From: Hevea brasiliensis | Lineage: Eukaryota > Streptophyta > Magnoliopsida > Malpighiales > Euphorbiaceae | DNA length: 64,000 bases | Direction: 5' to 3' | Assembly (NCBI RefSeq): GCF_030052815.1 | Contig: NC_079510.1 | Coordinates: 42,657,566 to 42,721,565, forward strand | In this document: in pieces, positions 1 through 12,429 of the stretch | How the letters are laid out: every line of letters begins with the position of its first letter | Numbering within the stretch: position 1 is the first letter of the stretch | Position numbers and translations under genes: made by a program | The notes under the pieces: generated by a model | What the model saw: only the letters and a program-made list of their open reading frames with translations | Told to the model about the DNA's origin: nothing | Databases searched by the model: none

Positions 1-21
1 ATATGAACTCTGCCACTGGTC

Positions 22-1591
22 TGATGTAACTTATCCGCAAGTATACGGGTCGTCTCAAGTAATAAAGTGATGAATCAAGTATTGTTCCCACGAGGATTTG
101 CTGTTTGATTACTAAACTATGAATGAAGCGATTATTTGGGCTAATGATTAATGAATAAATGGTAAATGTAAATAAGCAAGGTAAATTGATTAATCTAATT
201 GAAATGGGTAAAGAGCAAACAAATAAATTCTAATTCTAGTTCGCAATTAAACTAAAATTAACAATGGGTAATTTAAACGAAAGTCTAATTATGGTAAAAG
301 TGATTCCAGAGTTGGAGGTTTATGCATAAATTAATTGGGATTTGTCTTGGGCATTCCAATTTTTAGGGAAAAATAGAGTTTGAAGGAAATTGATTCTAAA
401 TCCCTTTGATATCTTTTTCAAGCAAATCAAAGTGTATTCTAAAATAACCAAACCTACTTTCGTATGTATTTGATTACTTTAAAACTCATTAAGTTTTGTA
501 ACCAATAATTAATTCCTCTTAAAGTCCTAGTTTATTTCTAAATCTAGGTGATTTTAAGTTCCAATCCATGATTACCCATCAATGACTTTCACCTTTCGGT
601 CCTTCAATCAAAGATTAACACAATACCCAATGGGTACCAACATTAGGCAAGTAAATCAAGCACACAAGGAAGGAATCAAAACTCATATTTATATAAAATA
701 AGGAAATACCCAGTCCAAATCCACAAATTAATCTAAGACATATTTCCCAACTCTGAAATCTAAAGAAATTACTCACTCATGATGGTATTTACAAGGAATA
801 TAGATGGAAGAATAAAGAAAAACATGATAAAAGGACTGAAATAGGAAAACCCAGGTGGAAGAACCAAGGCCTCTGGTTCCTGGAGCTCCAAACTCGTGCA
901 ACAGCTCCTCTTCCAAGAGAGAATGGCGCCTCCTCTCTCTCTTTCTATTAAATTTTCTTTTCTTTTGTTTTTCCTCTCCTTCCTCTTATGGCAAAAATAA
1001 GGAAATGATGAATTTTTTATGGTCCCTAAAAGTTGCCCTAAAAGTAAATAAAAGACAAGGAGTGGATAGGAAATGAGGTGTAAAATTATCCAAGTCAGCA
1101 GCACTATTCACGTTCTGGGCATTCTGCTTAGGGTTCAGCTTAACCCTAAGCAGCTTCTTAGCAAATTTTAGCCTCTGGTCGCACTGTCTGCTTAAGGTTA
1201 AGTAGACCTTCAGCAAATCTTGGCAGACTTAGAGTAAAATGGACTTTTCTGCTCATGCTTGACTTGTGCTGCACCTTAAGCATTGCCATTTTACCCAAAG
1301 CATGATCTTAAGCAAATTTCGGCTAGTTTGCTCTTTCAAGGCTCGATTTCTTCAACTTTCCTCCATGCTTAAAGAACTTCAAATCTCTTCAAATTATTTC
1401 CTATTGCACTCATTGATCTTCGATTTGCCACAAAATCCTATCAAAACAATAAAAATTACGAAAATCAAATATAAAGTATCTAAAATTAACAAATAAGATA
1501 AAATAAAGCTAAAAACATAAAATATACTAAAATATGAGGGCAAAATGGATGCAAAACTACTCTAAAATGCCTATATGAAATGAGTATAACA
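22..1591 (-). repeat. 3' LTR of the first Athila-like element
   Basis: About 1.57 kb, starting TGTTATAC and ending TTACATCA in element orientation, so it has the usual TG...CA ends. A TATA-like motif (TATATAAAT on the minus strand) lies at 687-695. A perfect 12-bp inverted repeat with a 6-nt loop is at 1124-1153. The stretch 1120-1370 is rich in short CTTAAGC/GCTTAAG-type words. It aligns along its length with 12430-13987. Confidence 0.95.
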
Positions 1592-1631
1592 AATTCCCCC
1601 AAACTCAAACCTTTGCTTGTCCTCAAGCAAA
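1592..1631 (-). promoter_or_regulatory. Polypurine tract plus hairpin beside the 3' LTR
   Basis: In element orientation an 8-bp perfect stem (arms 1612-1619 and 1624-1631, loop AGGA) is followed by TTTGAGTTTGGGGGAATT and then the LTR. The G-rich tract is the expected plus-strand primer. The hairpin beside it is an extra feature, repeated at 3101-3136 and in the second element at 60621-60660. Confidence 0.85.
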
Positions 1632-3100
1632 TTTAAAAACAATTAAAGCAATTTGGGGTACCTTACCTTAAATTTATGAAAATTTCTTATCCAAACTCTC
1701 AAGCTTACCTTTAGCCACCAACACACCATATACCCACTTTCAAGATGCAAAGAATTCAATCCTCACCAAAGTTATCACCGCTTAGCCTTGGGTCAATTAT
1801 CCATATCATTAAACCCAAACCAATCAATCACAAAGAATAATCATGCCTAAATAGACTATAGGGTAATCTATAAACTAAAGTGTCCCAAATAATGATGGAA
1901 GTAAATGAATGTATTAGTGATATCACAATCCCATAGGCAATTCTTCTATTCCAATCTCCACTAATGTAGCAAAACACCATCAAAAGATCAAAAGGACTTT
2001 CAAGGGTTGTAATGGGGCTAAGGGGATGATAATGTGGCTAACAAGAAAAGGATAAAGGTAACAAAATATGAGAATAATGAAATTATTAAAAGATCAAGAC
2101 ACAAAAAAAAAATATTTATTTCTTTCTTTTTTTTTTTTTTTGAATCAAATGGGGGAAGGAGCTTTACAACTATTCACCAATGCTAGCATATAATTTTGAA
2201 GCTTTTGGAGGGACTACATAAATGACATTGACTTTGAATTATAATTGTTCCTTTCAATTCACCCCCAAACTCATTTTTTTGTGTACTTAGGTGGTGAATT
2301 ATTTTACATACCATAATTGAATTTGCTAGCCTTTTTATTTTAGTCACTTCTCCCAACTAATTGTTATACATATATATTTTTTTTCTTTTTTTTTTTTTAT
2401 GTGTATCTATCACTCAAAGAATTATTCTCATGGAGGGTAGGTAAGTGTTTGGGTTTATGGCTAGGCATTGATGTGGGTTCCAAAGGAGTAAGAGAGATAA
2501 ATGTAGGCTCAAATTGGTTTCAAAGGGAAATTTTGAAGTGAGGTTGGCTAAGGCTAAAATATGGGTTTAAAATTCAAAGAATGCCTAGATCATTTCTTTT
2601 TCAAGTGCATGCTATGATTTCGCCTTGAAAGGTTTAGAAAGATTGTTCTAGGATTGGTGAGACATCAATTAGCTACTTCTCACCCTAGAGTTTTCTCTAG
2701 GCACTCAAAGTCAACACAATTGATTGGGTGGCCCTTGGCTAAGAAGATATAAACTAAAGCAAGAATCTAAAAACTTTGCACCTATCTAAAACTTTCAATC
2801 CATCAAACCCTTCTAAAAGTAAGCTTAATTGCTCTTCAAAGCAACTCTCAATCCTTTAAGAATAAGATAAAAATTTATTTTTATGATATGCATGATCCTA
2901 AAATGAATGCATAAATCGAATTAAAACTAAATGTAATCTATATGAAAACTATATGCAAATGTATGTGTATGAGTATAGACATGTGTGTGGTATATGTATA
3001 AGTGTATGAATTATCTATATATGAATGAATGAAATGCAATAAATGAATGAAAGAAAGTTTTAAAGAAAATTTTGAAAATTTTGCAAAAATTTTGCCCTCA

Positions 3101-3136
3101 CCCCCAAACTCAAATGAAACATTGTCCTCAATGTTT
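3101..3136 (-). promoter_or_regulatory. Internal polypurine-like tract plus hairpin
   Basis: The same arrangement as at the LTR edge, but about 1.5 kb inside. The tract is at 3101-3112 and an 8-bp stem has arms 3117-3124 and 3129-3136 with loop AGGA in element orientation. The second element has the module at 62222-62258 with one compensating pair change. A bare tract without this stem lies at 2262-2273. Confidence 0.75.
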
Positions 3137-3783
3137 AAAATGAATGCAAATATGGGCAAAATTGTGTGAATTACTCAATTATTGAAATTTATACAATTGG
3201 GGATTAAATCAATATAAGCTTAAGAATTCCAAAATTAGCTCAAAATGATATTAACAATGAAGCTTTAGAGAGAAAAATGTGAAAAGGTATCCCAAATGTA
3301 TGAATTGACACTGCTTAAGATGTTGCTTAACCTGCTGCGTAGGGTAAAGCGGAAGCATAAGCATTGGTAACATACCATAAGCTTAAATGGTGTAAGGGAA
3401 ATTGTTACCTGCAACTGATGTGGAACAGGTGTGGCTCAAAGAAAATTTGTGCAACTCATCAATGTTAGCAAAATTAGGATTGAAGAAAAGATAAAGTGCA
3501 AAAATAATGTGCAAGAAAATGGAAAAGTGTAAAGAAATAAAATCTAATAGTTAAATAAAAAATTAAACCAAAAAGCATTCACAGAGTATCTATGTCCATA
3601 GCAGAAAATAAAATAAAATAAAGTAAAATAAAGTAAACTAAAGGAAAGAAGTGCAGGTATAATCATAAAAACTAATTACCAAAGTATTACAACTAGTACC
3701 AAAGTTTGAAAACTAAAATAAATAGATTACAAAATAAACTTAAAACAGAAATTAAAACTGCTGCTACTGATCAAGCTCTGCTA

Positions 3784-5745
3784 TCAAGTCTTTGTTCTTT
3801 GCATCGGGATCCGCCTGTGTTCTGCAGTAGGTTCATTGTGATCCGAAGCTTCAGAAGCAGTTTCCAAATTTTCTGTAAGGTCTTTCATTTCTTGAAACAT
3901 GGCTTGGCCCCAATGATATAAGTTGTTGTAGGATTGGGCCAGTTTGTTGTAAAGCTCCAACATTTGAATTTGATGTTGCTTCTGTTTCTTTTTAAGAGAT
4001 AAAAATCTCTTTTTAAGTTTCTTTTCTAGCTTCTTCTTTTGGTTAACCTGCTGTTGACCCATGGTTTCAATTTTGATTTCTAAGTTTTTCAAGGTAGCAA
4101 GAATTTCTGTGTTGTCAGGTGAGGGAACAGATGGTTGGACAGTGAAACTTGTTAATTTGGATTCCAAGGATCTTAAGAGGGATAAAATGTCTACTGAAAA
4201 CTGTGGGGTAGTGGTTGGTTGTGGTTACTGTGGTGTAAAGGTAGTGGGTCTGTAGTACCGGTGGTATCGAGGATGTCAGAATGCAGTATAGGTATGGCCT
4301 ATTTTCTCACAAACATCCATATGCAGCAACATTGTGCTATCTATATATGATTCCCCAGAAACTTGCAGCAATTTATATAGACTAGCATCAAAGCTAAATG
4401 AGTTTGCTATAGCAGTTATATACCCCCCAAAAACTATACTACCTTTAGTATGCTTTGTGAAAATTTGGTGCCAATGAGTGGCTATGAAATGGGCTGTGCT
4501 TACTTGTTTTCTCTCCTTCATGCACCACAAGAGAAACAAGTCACCAGCAACCACAATACTGTTACTGTGTCCCCTCCCTAAAATAGTGTAAGAAATGAAC
4601 CTATGGAGGTATTTCAATACATGGTCAACTATCCTTGAGGCTTTTGCAGTCCTCTGTCTATAATAACCCCCAAAAGGTGCAATATCCTTCCAGAATTGAA
4701 CAGAGTCATAAACAGTTTGCTGCCACTCAATGTTTTTATACCCTGAATCCTGAAAACCAAAAATTGCATTCATAGCAGCCATGTCTAACTCCCTATCAAT
4801 TCCAGCACATCGAAAATATATCATATCAGGCACTGTTGGTTTGAAACTCAGCCTTAGGGAACTCAAAAATTCTAGGGTTAAATCCTTATACACTGGTTCC
4901 CTAATTTTAGCAAAATCAGTCCAGCCAACAGCATTCAAATAGGCAAATACAGAGTCATAAATGCCTAATTCTTTCAAAATCTGCTCATCCATATACTTGT
5001 TTGCCAAAATAGTTTTAGAAACTAATTTCTCATAGGCCTTTTTCATATCCATATCCCTAAAAGCCCAAGGTAATGGAGAAATTACCTCCTCGATATTATC
5101 TGCAGATGATGCAGGTGCTGGAGAGTGTAAGGGAGACTGAGTTACTGGTGTTTGGGTTTGCGAGGAAGACCTGGTTCTTTTGCTGACTGGTTCAGAGGAC
5201 GGCTGAGGTGGAGAGTTTAGGTCGAAAGGAACAGAGGGTACTCGTTTCCATTTTCCGACAGGGGTTTCCTTGGGTCTACCTGCGGCCCTTTTTGTTTTGC
5301 CTTTTGTTTTTGTTTGAGTAGGCGCAGGTTCTGGGGAATGGGTGTCGAGAATTGGTGTTTCATTTTGCTGCTCGGATTGCGGCGAGAGGGGAGTCGGCGG
5401 AATGAGAGGTGGTATTTGGCTTGGGGGTAGTGGCGGTGACTGAGGTGGTGGCGATTGTGGTAATGGCGGCGTTTGTGGTGGCGGTGACTGAGGGAGTGGC
5501 GGACTAGGGCTGGGGTTAGGGTTTGTGGGCAATGAGGATAAAGTACCCATTTTAGATTTGACAGAATGTCGAAATCTACTGAGTTTGGGTTTGTGGGAAG
5601 ACCACATTTTAGTTCTTACCATTTTAATGAAAGGAAAGAAACATTTCGGCTTCCTGTAAAGATTGCCGGAAGAAATGGCGTGGGAAAGGAGTCGACGAGG
5701 TTTATCGGGAGTGTGGGCGAGGCTTTTGGAAAATTTGGCGGACAT
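3784..5745 (-). pseudogene. Third ORF of the Athila-like element, two in-frame stops
   Basis: This occupies the position of the env-like ORF of Athila elements, downstream of pol. The frame from the ATG at 5745 runs to 3784 (about 653 codons) and is broken only by TGA at 4276-4278 and TAA at 4225-4227; the TAA fits CAA to TAA. Residues about 65-150 are very rich in proline and serine. Residues about 220-480 resemble the plant-specific domain annotated as putative plant transposon protein (recognised from memory; function unknown). The last 128 codons are Lys/Gln/Glu-rich and probably coiled coil. I see no clear signal peptide or membrane span, so an envelope role is not supported. The same protein family is encoded by the second element at 62853-64000. 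Confidence 0.8.
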
Positions 5746-6745
5746 CTTAGGCTATTTTAAATTGTGGGGCAGACTTGTTGTAAGATGGGCCATGCTTGGG
5801 GTTAAGCATAAGGTTCAGCAGAATTTGCTTAAGACTCTGCTTGACAAGCAATGTCATCAGCAAGTTTCGGCAGGTTTTGGGAAAAATTATGGTTTTGCTT
5901 GCCAAAAACAGTCCACAAGCTATGGAATTCTATCATGACCCTCAGCAATTTCCAAATACATACAAACACCATAAAATTGAGGGATTTAAGTTCATCATCT
6001 CTTAGCACTCATCAAACACAATTTATTCATTTTGCTTATGCAAGCATTTTTCAATTTAGGCACCAATTGTGACTACCTTTTTGCACATTCAATGAAATGG
6101 TCTCCTTTCTAAACTTATACCAAAAGCATATTTTCAGCAGCATTTGAGACAAGTTCCAAACATTCAAAAATTGCAGAAAAGAGATAGAAATTAACCTTTT
6201 TAGCAGCATGAACAGTAGCAAAAATCTGCAGATTGCAAAAAACTAGCAGCAATTCAAACAAAAACATGTAAATTCCTAATAGACTACAAAATTATATATA
6301 CACTAAAAGGTAAAACTTAACAAACACTATTTTTGCACTTCAATAAAGCTCTCATCAGTCCTAAATATCAAAATTGATCCTCATTCAAGTTGCATTTCAC
6401 AGAATTTACACAAAACACAAAATCAAGCATGTGCTATCAAGTAGATTGCAATATCAGTAATTTAGCACAAGTTTAAAGGTGTTACTGTTCACAAGCACTG
6501 GATAAAGTGCAGAATGTTGCTTATACTTGCTTCCCTTCAATTCTTTGTTTTTGCCACAAGTGTAAACTTGCCCAATCTTCATGAATGGCCTACAAAAGAT
6601 AAACAAATGTCACTTTTGAGATTAATGAGGGTGAAAACTGAAAGTGAATTGAAATGGAAAATTAATGATCTATAAAAGGATACGCTTGGGTTGCCTCCCA
6701 AGAAGCGCTTGTTTAGGGTCTTAAGCTTGACCTTCCATTCCAATT
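5746..6745 (-). other. Spacer between pol and third ORF of the element
   Basis: One kilobase with no supported gene. Around 5785-5880 it has another cluster of GCTTAAG/AAGCATAAG words followed by a TTCGGC motif, the same vocabulary as in the LTR. An intron or splice acceptor feeding the third ORF could lie here, but I cannot identify one. Confidence 0.6.
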
Positions 6746-9700
6746 CTAAGCATCCCTGATTGGGGAACTAAGCCATGAAACCTCTACGACCCTTTGCGTG
6801 GGTTCTCCAACAATATAATGCTTTAATCTCTGCCCAATAAATTTGAAAGTCCCTGTGGTTTCATTGCCTATCTCAACAGCTCCATAGGGGTATACTTTTA
6901 TAACAGTGTAAGGTCCTGACCATCTTGACTTTAATTTTTCTGGAAATAACCTTAGCCTAGAGTTGTATAGAAGAACAACATCACCTTCTTGAAATTCTTT
7001 CCTCCTAATATGCTTATCATGCCATCTCTTAGTCCTTTCCTTGTAAAGCTTGGCATTTTCATAAGCATCCAGTCTAAGTTCCTCAAGTTCATTTAGTTGC
7101 AACATTCTTTTTTCTCCTGCAGTTTTTAAGTCAAAGTTCAGTGTTCTTATGGCCCAATATGCTCTATGTTCCAACTCCAAAGGTAAATGACAAGCTTTCC
7201 CATAAACCAATCTAAATGGGGTAGTTCCAATAGGGGTTTTAAAAGCTGTTCTATAGGCCCAAAGAGCATCATCTAACTTTAGTGACCAATCTTTCCTTGA
7301 ACTATTCACTGTTTTTTCAAGAATTCTTTTCAGCTCTCTATTGGAGATCTCCACTTGACCACTAGTTTGTGGATGGTAGGGTGTTGCAATCTTATGCTTC
7401 ACTCCATATTTTTGCAATAATCTTTCAAATTGATGGTTGCAAAAATGAGAACCTCCATCACTTATAATGGCACGTGGAGTTCCAAATCTTGTAAAAATGA
7501 ACTTTTTAAGGAATTTAATCACAACTCTTACATCATTAGTTGGAGATGGTATAGCTTCAACCCATTTGCTCACACAATCTACTCCAACTAAAATGTATTT
7601 GTGTCCCAAGGACGATGGAAAAGGTCCCATGAAATCAATGCCCCACACATCAAATAATTCCACTTCCAGTATATTTTGGAGGGGCATTTCATCTCTCTTT
7701 GAGATATTACCCATCCTTTGACACCTATCATATGCATTTACAAACTTCCTCACATCCTTAAACATGTGTGGCCAAAAGAACCCTGCTTGAAGAACTTTTT
7801 CTGCAGTCTTTGTCGCACTCATGTGACCCCCATAAAGTGAAGAATGGCAATCTTTGATAACATTCCCTATCTCCTCATCAGCTAAACATCTTCTAATCAG
7901 CCCATCTCCACATCTCTTGAACAAAAATGGTTCCTCCCAATCATAATCCTTCACATCAAAAAGAAATTTCTTCTTTTGCTGCCATGTTAAATCATGTGGA
8001 AGGATTCCACACACTAGATAGTTCACAAAATCTGCATACCAAGGGGTTTTTGCATTCATGATTACTAACAGTTGCTCATCAGGAAAATAATCATCTATTG
8101 GGGGCTCTTTTCCCAAATTGTCTCCTTGTTCTTGCCTCAATCTAGATAGATGATCCGCTACCACATTTTCTACTCCTTTCTTATCTTTAATTTCCAAGTC
8201 AAACTCTTGAAGGAGTAATACCCACCTTATCAATCTAGGTTTAGCCTCTTTTTTCTGAAGGAGATACTTGATAGCTACATGATCCGTGTATACTATGACC
8301 TTAGACCCCACAAGATAGGACCTGAATTTGTCTACTGCAAATACTACTGCCAAAAACTCTTTCTCTGTAGTAGAGTAATTTATTTGAGCATCATCTAAGG
8401 TCCTACCTGCATAGTATATTGCATACACCTTCTTATCTTTCCTTTGTCCCAAAACAGCCCCAATGGCATAATCACTAGCATCGCACATTAACTCAAAAGG
8501 TAATGACCAATCGGGTGGCTGCATAATAGGAGCATATATCAAAGCTTCCTTTATCCTGCAAAAAGCATTCATACAATTAGTATCAAAATTAAATTCCACA
8601 TCTTTACTCAATAAATTGGTAAGAGGTTTAGAAATCTTAGAGAAATCCTTGATGAATCTCCTATAAAATCCAGCATGCCCCAAGAAACTCCTCACTCCCT
8701 TCACAGATGTTGGGGGTGGCATTTTCTCAATAATTTCTACCTTTGATTTATCCACCTCAATACCCCTGTTTGACACAAGATGTCCCAAAACAATTCCTTC
8801 TTGTACCATAAAATGACACTTTTCCCAATTCAAAACTAAATTGAACTCTTCACATCTCTGCAAAACCTTAGACAAGTTAGATAAGCATTCATCAAAAGAT
8901 TTACCATACACAGAAAAATCATCCATGAACACTTCCATAATACCCTCAATCATGTCAGAAAATATGGACATCATACATCGTTGAAATGTAGCAGGGGCAT
9001 TACATAGTCCAAATGGCATCCTTCGGTATGCAAAGGTACCATAAGGACATGTGAAGGTAGTTTTATCCTGATCATCTAGGTGAATAGGGATCTGAAAGAA
9101 CCCTGAATAGCCATCCAAATAGCAAAAATAAGAATGATGAGCTAGTCTCTCAAGCATTTGATCTATAAATGGTAATGGAAAATGGTCCTTTCTAGTTGCC
9201 TTATTCAATTTCCTATAGTCTATACACATTCTCCATCCAGTTACAGTTCTTGTAGGTATTAGTTCATCATTTTCATTTTTCACCACTGTGATGCCCCCTT
9301 TCTTAGGTACAACATGAACTGGACTTACCCAATTGCTGTCAGAAACAGGGTAAATAATACCTGCATCAAGCAATTTCAAGATCTCCTTTTTCACAACCTC
9401 TTTCATATTTGGATTCAATCTCCTTTGTGATTCTCGAGAGGCTTTATGGTCATTTTCCAACAAAATTCTATGCATGCACACAGAAGGATGTATTCCTTTA
9501 ATATCATCAATGGTATAACCAATTATCCTTCTATGCTTCCTAAGAACTCTCAACAATTTTTCAACCACACAATCAGTCAATTTAGCACTAACAATCACAG
9601 GATATGTAGAATTTTGCCCTAGAAAAGCATACCTGAGATTTGTTGGAAGAGGTTTCAACTCTACCTTAGGTGCTTCACCTTTTTCAAACTTTGATGATGA

Positions 9701-12121
9701 AGTCGTTTCTTGCTTCAAGTTCCCAATCTTTTCAATATCAGCCATAGGCAATGGTGGATTTCCTTCCAAAATTGTAGCATATTCTGCAGCTTCTTCAATC
9801 TCATCCCTTTTTTTGATGTTATGAACAAAACAAGCTTCTAAGGGATCTTTAGGATGTTGCTTTTTAAGCACTTCTCTAACCTCTTCATCTATCGCATCAA
9901 CTCTCAAGCATGAGTTTGAATCATCTTTCTTTTTCATTGCTTGAAACAAATTGAATTCTACTTTCTCTTCCCCAACTTCTAATGTAAGCCTCCCATTTTT
10001 TACATCAATCACAGCTCCAGTAGTAGCAAGGAAAGGTCTACCAAGAATAATAGGAATGTGTACATCCTCCTCCATCTCCAATACCACAAAATCCACTGGT
10101 ATGAAAAATTTCCCAACTTTCAGAGGAACATTCTCAACTACCTCAATTGGAAATTTAATAGACCTATCTGCTAACTGTAGTGATATGGTAGTAGGCTTCA
10201 TTTCTCCAATCTTCATTTTCTCATAGATAGATAATGGCATCAGACAAACACCGGCTCCAAGATCACATAAAGCCTTATCTATACTGATATCCCCAATGTG
10301 ACATGGTATGGAGAAACTTCCAGGATCTTTCAGTTTAGGTGGAAGCTTATTTTGCAAAATAGCACTGCTTTCTTCTGTGAGAGCTGCAGTCTCAAATTCC
10401 TCCAATTTCTTCTTGTTAGATAAAATCTCCTTCAAAAATTTGGCATATGAAGGCATTTGTGCTAAGGCATCAGTGAAAGGAATAGTCATATGCAAAGACT
10501 TCAATACCTCCAAAAACTTCCCAAATTGTTTATCCAATTTTGCTTTCTGAAACCTTTGTGGGAATGGTAAAGGTGGCATGTAGGCTTTAGGTGCAATGTA
10601 TTTGGGCTCTTCTTCTTTGCTCTCCCCCTCCTTACTTCCTTTTTCTTCCACTGAATTTTCTTTCTCAGCTTCAATTCTAACTTCAGCTTCGGTTTGTTCA
10701 TCTCCTTCTCTGCTTTTCTTTTCTTCAACTTTCTCTTCAATCTTTTTATCTCCATCCTTCAATATTTTTCCACTTCTCAATGTAATAGCCTTGCAATGCT
10801 CCCTTGAATTTTCTGGTTGGCTAGGAAGCTTCCCAAATGCTTTATTACTTGAAGAGCTAGCTTGTTGAGCTATCTGATTCTCTAACATCTTGTTGTGTGT
10901 TGCCATTTGATCCACTTTAGATGCTAATTGAGAAATCATTTCTTGTTGACTTTGATGGCTCACAAGTAGAGTTTCAATCATAGATTCCAATCTAGCTGTC
11001 TTGTCTAGTTGTGCTTGTTGTGGTAGAGGTGGACCAGGTGCATTTTGAGGTTTAGAAATTCCAGGAGGGGGGCCTCTATTCTGCTGAAAATTCTGATTTT
11101 GTTGATATCCAGAAGGTTGCTGAAAATTCTGATTTTGCCCTTGTCTACCTCCCCAAGAGAAATTGGGGTGGTTTCTCCATGCTGGATCATAAGTTGCAGA
11201 AAATGAGTTACCACCTGGTCTTTGATTGTAGTTCCCCACATAATCCACTTGCTCACTTGAAAAATCTTGATTAAGTGCAGAAAAATCTGCTGTACAATTG
11301 ACATTTGCAGCTCCAACTTCTACTGAATTACTAGAACTTCCGGCTGAAGAATCTACTTTCATGCTCAGCTTGTCCATCTTCCTTGTCAAAGCATCAAACT
11401 TAGCATTAATCATATTCATGGCATCAAGCTCAAACATACCAGCTGGTTTCTTGATCTCATTCCTCTCACAACTCCATTGGTAGTTGTTATAAGCAATTTT
11501 ATCAAGAGCGGAAAAAGCTTCATCTTCAGATTTCTCCATAAGGTCACCTCCAGAAGATGCATCAATCGTACTTCTAATAGCTGGTGAAACTCCATTGTAA
11601 AAGTGTTGAACAAGCATCCACTTAGGAATCCCATGATGTGGACATCTCCTTTGCAAATCCTTGTACCTTTCCCATGCTTCATACAAGCTCTCATCATCTC
11701 TAGGTTTGAAAGAAGTCAGCTCATTTCTTAGCTTAGCTGTCTTGCTTGGTGGAAAATATTGAGCTAAAAATGCTTGAGAAAGTTCATCCCATGTTGTGAT
11801 AGAACCCGGTGGCAAAGAATGTAACCACTCTCTAGCTCGGTCCTTCAGAGAAAAAGGAAATAATCTGAGTCGAATTGCATCATCAGAAACTCCATTTATC
11901 TTCAACATATCGCTGATCTCAAGAAAGTGTGCTAGATGCACATGTGGACTTTCACTTGGATTTCCTCCAAATTGTGCTTGTTGTACCATTTGACAGAGTG
12001 CAGGCTTCAGTTCAAAATTATTAGCTTCTACTCTTGGTCTTGTAATACTTGGCATGAAATCTCCAATGTTAGGATAGGCATGATCTTTCACAGAGCGGTT
12101 GTTATTGTTGTTGTTGGCCAT
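6746..12121 (-). CDS. Athila-like gag-pol polyprotein, 1791 aa, uninterrupted
   Basis: One open frame for capsid and polymerase functions; it starts at an ATG about 280 bases inside the primer site. Visible domains: retrotransposon gag about residues 60-190; a lysine/glutamate-rich linker about 440-520; aspartic protease near 620 with the DLGA core usual for Athila; reverse transcriptase with the catalytic block F1065-MDD; RNase H about 1200-1330; integrase zinc-binding region about 1430-1480; integrase core from about 1490 (GIDFMGPF). Oddity: the zinc-binding region reads AYDRC where relatives have a Cys pair (CDRC), so a likely zinc ligand is Tyr1464, a change a single G-to-A makes. The protease core is followed by Gly where relatives have Ser. 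The frame is open, but integrase activity is doubtful. Confidence 0.95.
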   Translation of the reverse strand: MANNNNNNRSVKDHAYPNIGDFMPSITRPRVEANNFELKPALCQMVQQAQFGGNPSESPHVHLAHFLEISDMLKINGVSDDAIRLRLFPFSLKDRAREWLHSLPPGSITTWDELSQAFLAQYFPPSKTAKLRNELTSFKPRDDESLYEAWERYKDLQRRCPHHGIPKWMLVQHFYNGVSPAIRSTIDASSGGDLMEKSEDEAFSALDKIAYNNYQWSCERNEIKKPAGMFELDAMNMINAKFDALTRKMDKLSMKVDSSAGSSSNSVEVGAANVNCTADFSALNQDFSSEQVDYVGNYNQRPGGNSFSATYDPAWRNHPNFSWGGRQGQNQNFQQPSGYQQNQNFQQNRGPPPGISKPQNAPGPPLPQQAQLDKTARLESMIETLLVSHQSQQEMISQLASKVDQMATHNKMLENQIAQQASSSSNKAFGKLPSQPENSREHCKAITLRSGKILKDGDKKIEEKVEEKKSREGDEQTEAEVRIEAEKENSVEEKGSKEGESKEEEPKYIAPKAYMPPLPFPQRFQKAKLDKQFGKFLEVLKSLHMTIPFTDALAQMPSYAKFLKEILSNKKKLEEFETAALTEESSAILQNKLPPKLKDPGSFSIPCHIGDISIDKALCDLGAGVCLMPLSIYEKMKIGEMKPTTISLQLADRSIKFPIEVVENVPLKVGKFFIPVDFVVLEMEEDVHIPIILGRPFLATTGAVIDVKNGRLTLEVGEEKVEFNLFQAMKKKDDSNSCLRVDAIDEEVREVLKKQHPKDPLEACFVHNIKKRDEIEEAAEYATILEGNPPLPMADIEKIGNLKQETTSSSKFEKGEAPKVELKPLPTNLRYAFLGQNSTYPVIVSAKLTDCVVEKLLRVLRKHRRIIGYTIDDIKGIHPSVCMHRILLENDHKASRESQRRLNPNMKEVVKKEILKLLDAGIIYPVSDSNWVSPVHVVPKKGGITVVKNENDELIPTRTVTGWRMCIDYRKLNKATRKDHFPLPFIDQMLERLAHHSYFCYLDGYSGFFQIPIHLDDQDKTTFTCPYGTFAYRRMPFGLCNAPATFQRCMMSIFSDMIEGIMEVFMDDFSVYGKSFDECLSNLSKVLQRCEEFNLVLNWEKCHFMVQEGIVLGHLVSNRGIEVDKSKVEIIEKMPPPTSVKGVRSFLGHAGFYRRFIKDFSKISKPLTNLLSKDVEFNFDTNCMNAFCRIKEALIYAPIMQPPDWSLPFELMCDASDYAIGAVLGQRKDKKVYAIYYAGRTLDDAQINYSTTEKEFLAVVFAVDKFRSYLVGSKVIVYTDHVAIKYLLQKKEAKPRLIRWVLLLQEFDLEIKDKKGVENVVADHLSRLRQEQGDNLGKEPPIDDYFPDEQLLVIMNAKTPWYADFVNYLVCGILPHDLTWQQKKKFLFDVKDYDWEEPFLFKRCGDGLIRRCLADEEIGNVIKDCHSSLYGGHMSATKTAEKVLQAGFFWPHMFKDVRKFVNAYDRCQRMGNISKRDEMPLQNILEVELFDVWGIDFMGPFPSSLGHKYILVGVDCVSKWVEAIPSPTNDVRVVIKFLKKFIFTRFGTPRAIISDGGSHFCNHQFERLLQKYGVKHKIATPYHPQTSGQVEISNRELKRILEKTVNSSRKDWSLKLDDALWAYRTAFKTPIGTTPFRLVYGKACHLPLELEHRAYWAIRTLNFDLKTAGEKRMLQLNELEELRLDAYENAKLYKERTKRWHDKHIRRKEFQEGDVVLLYNSRLRLFPEKLKSRWSGPYTVIKVYPYGAVEIGNETTGTFKFIGQRLKHYIVGEPTQRVVEVSWLSSPIRDA

Positions 12122-12404
12122 TTCTTCTTGTAATTCCTCTTGCTCTTGTGCTCTTTCTTGTTGTTGTTGAGCTTTAATTTCAGCTTTTCTCCTCTTAGAT
12201 TCTGCTTAAAGCTTTTGCTGTCTTCTCTATTTCTGGGTCAAAGAATAAATTGATTTCTTCACTTTTTGTCATTCTCATAAAATAAAGCACCTGAAAAACA
12301 AAAATAAACAAATTCTCAAAGTAAAATGGTAAAAAGAAAATAAAATAAAATAAAGTGCCCAAATTAACCAAACAAACAATTGTTCAATATCAAACAAAAA
12401 TCAA

Positions 12405-12423
12405 ATCCCCGGCAACGGCGCTA
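12405..12423 (-). promoter_or_regulatory. Primer binding site, tRNA-Asp type
   Basis: The plus strand reads atccccggcaacggcgcta just inside the 5' LTR. The 3' end of plant tRNA-Asp(GTC) with its CCA tail is atccccggcaacggcgcca, a match at 18 of 19 positions. This is where minus-strand DNA synthesis would start, and it fixes the element's orientation. Confidence 0.93.
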
Positions 12424-12429
12424 AAAACT

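Larger units (their letters stand above)
1592..3783 (-). other. 3' non-coding region of the first Athila-like element
   Basis: No supported gene. It holds three TGAGTTTGGGGG tracts (complement at 1596-1607, 2262-2273, 3101-3112), two hairpins next to the outer tracts, poly-T runs near 2120-2140 and 2380-2400, and a block around 2575-2670 that is nearly the same as 61685-61775 in the second element. Most of the region can be aligned with 60621-62850. Confidence 0.8.

Noticed and set aside
10501..10868. Frames on both strands within the gag-pol linker
   Set aside because: Shadows of the Lys/Glu-rich linker of the real polyprotein.
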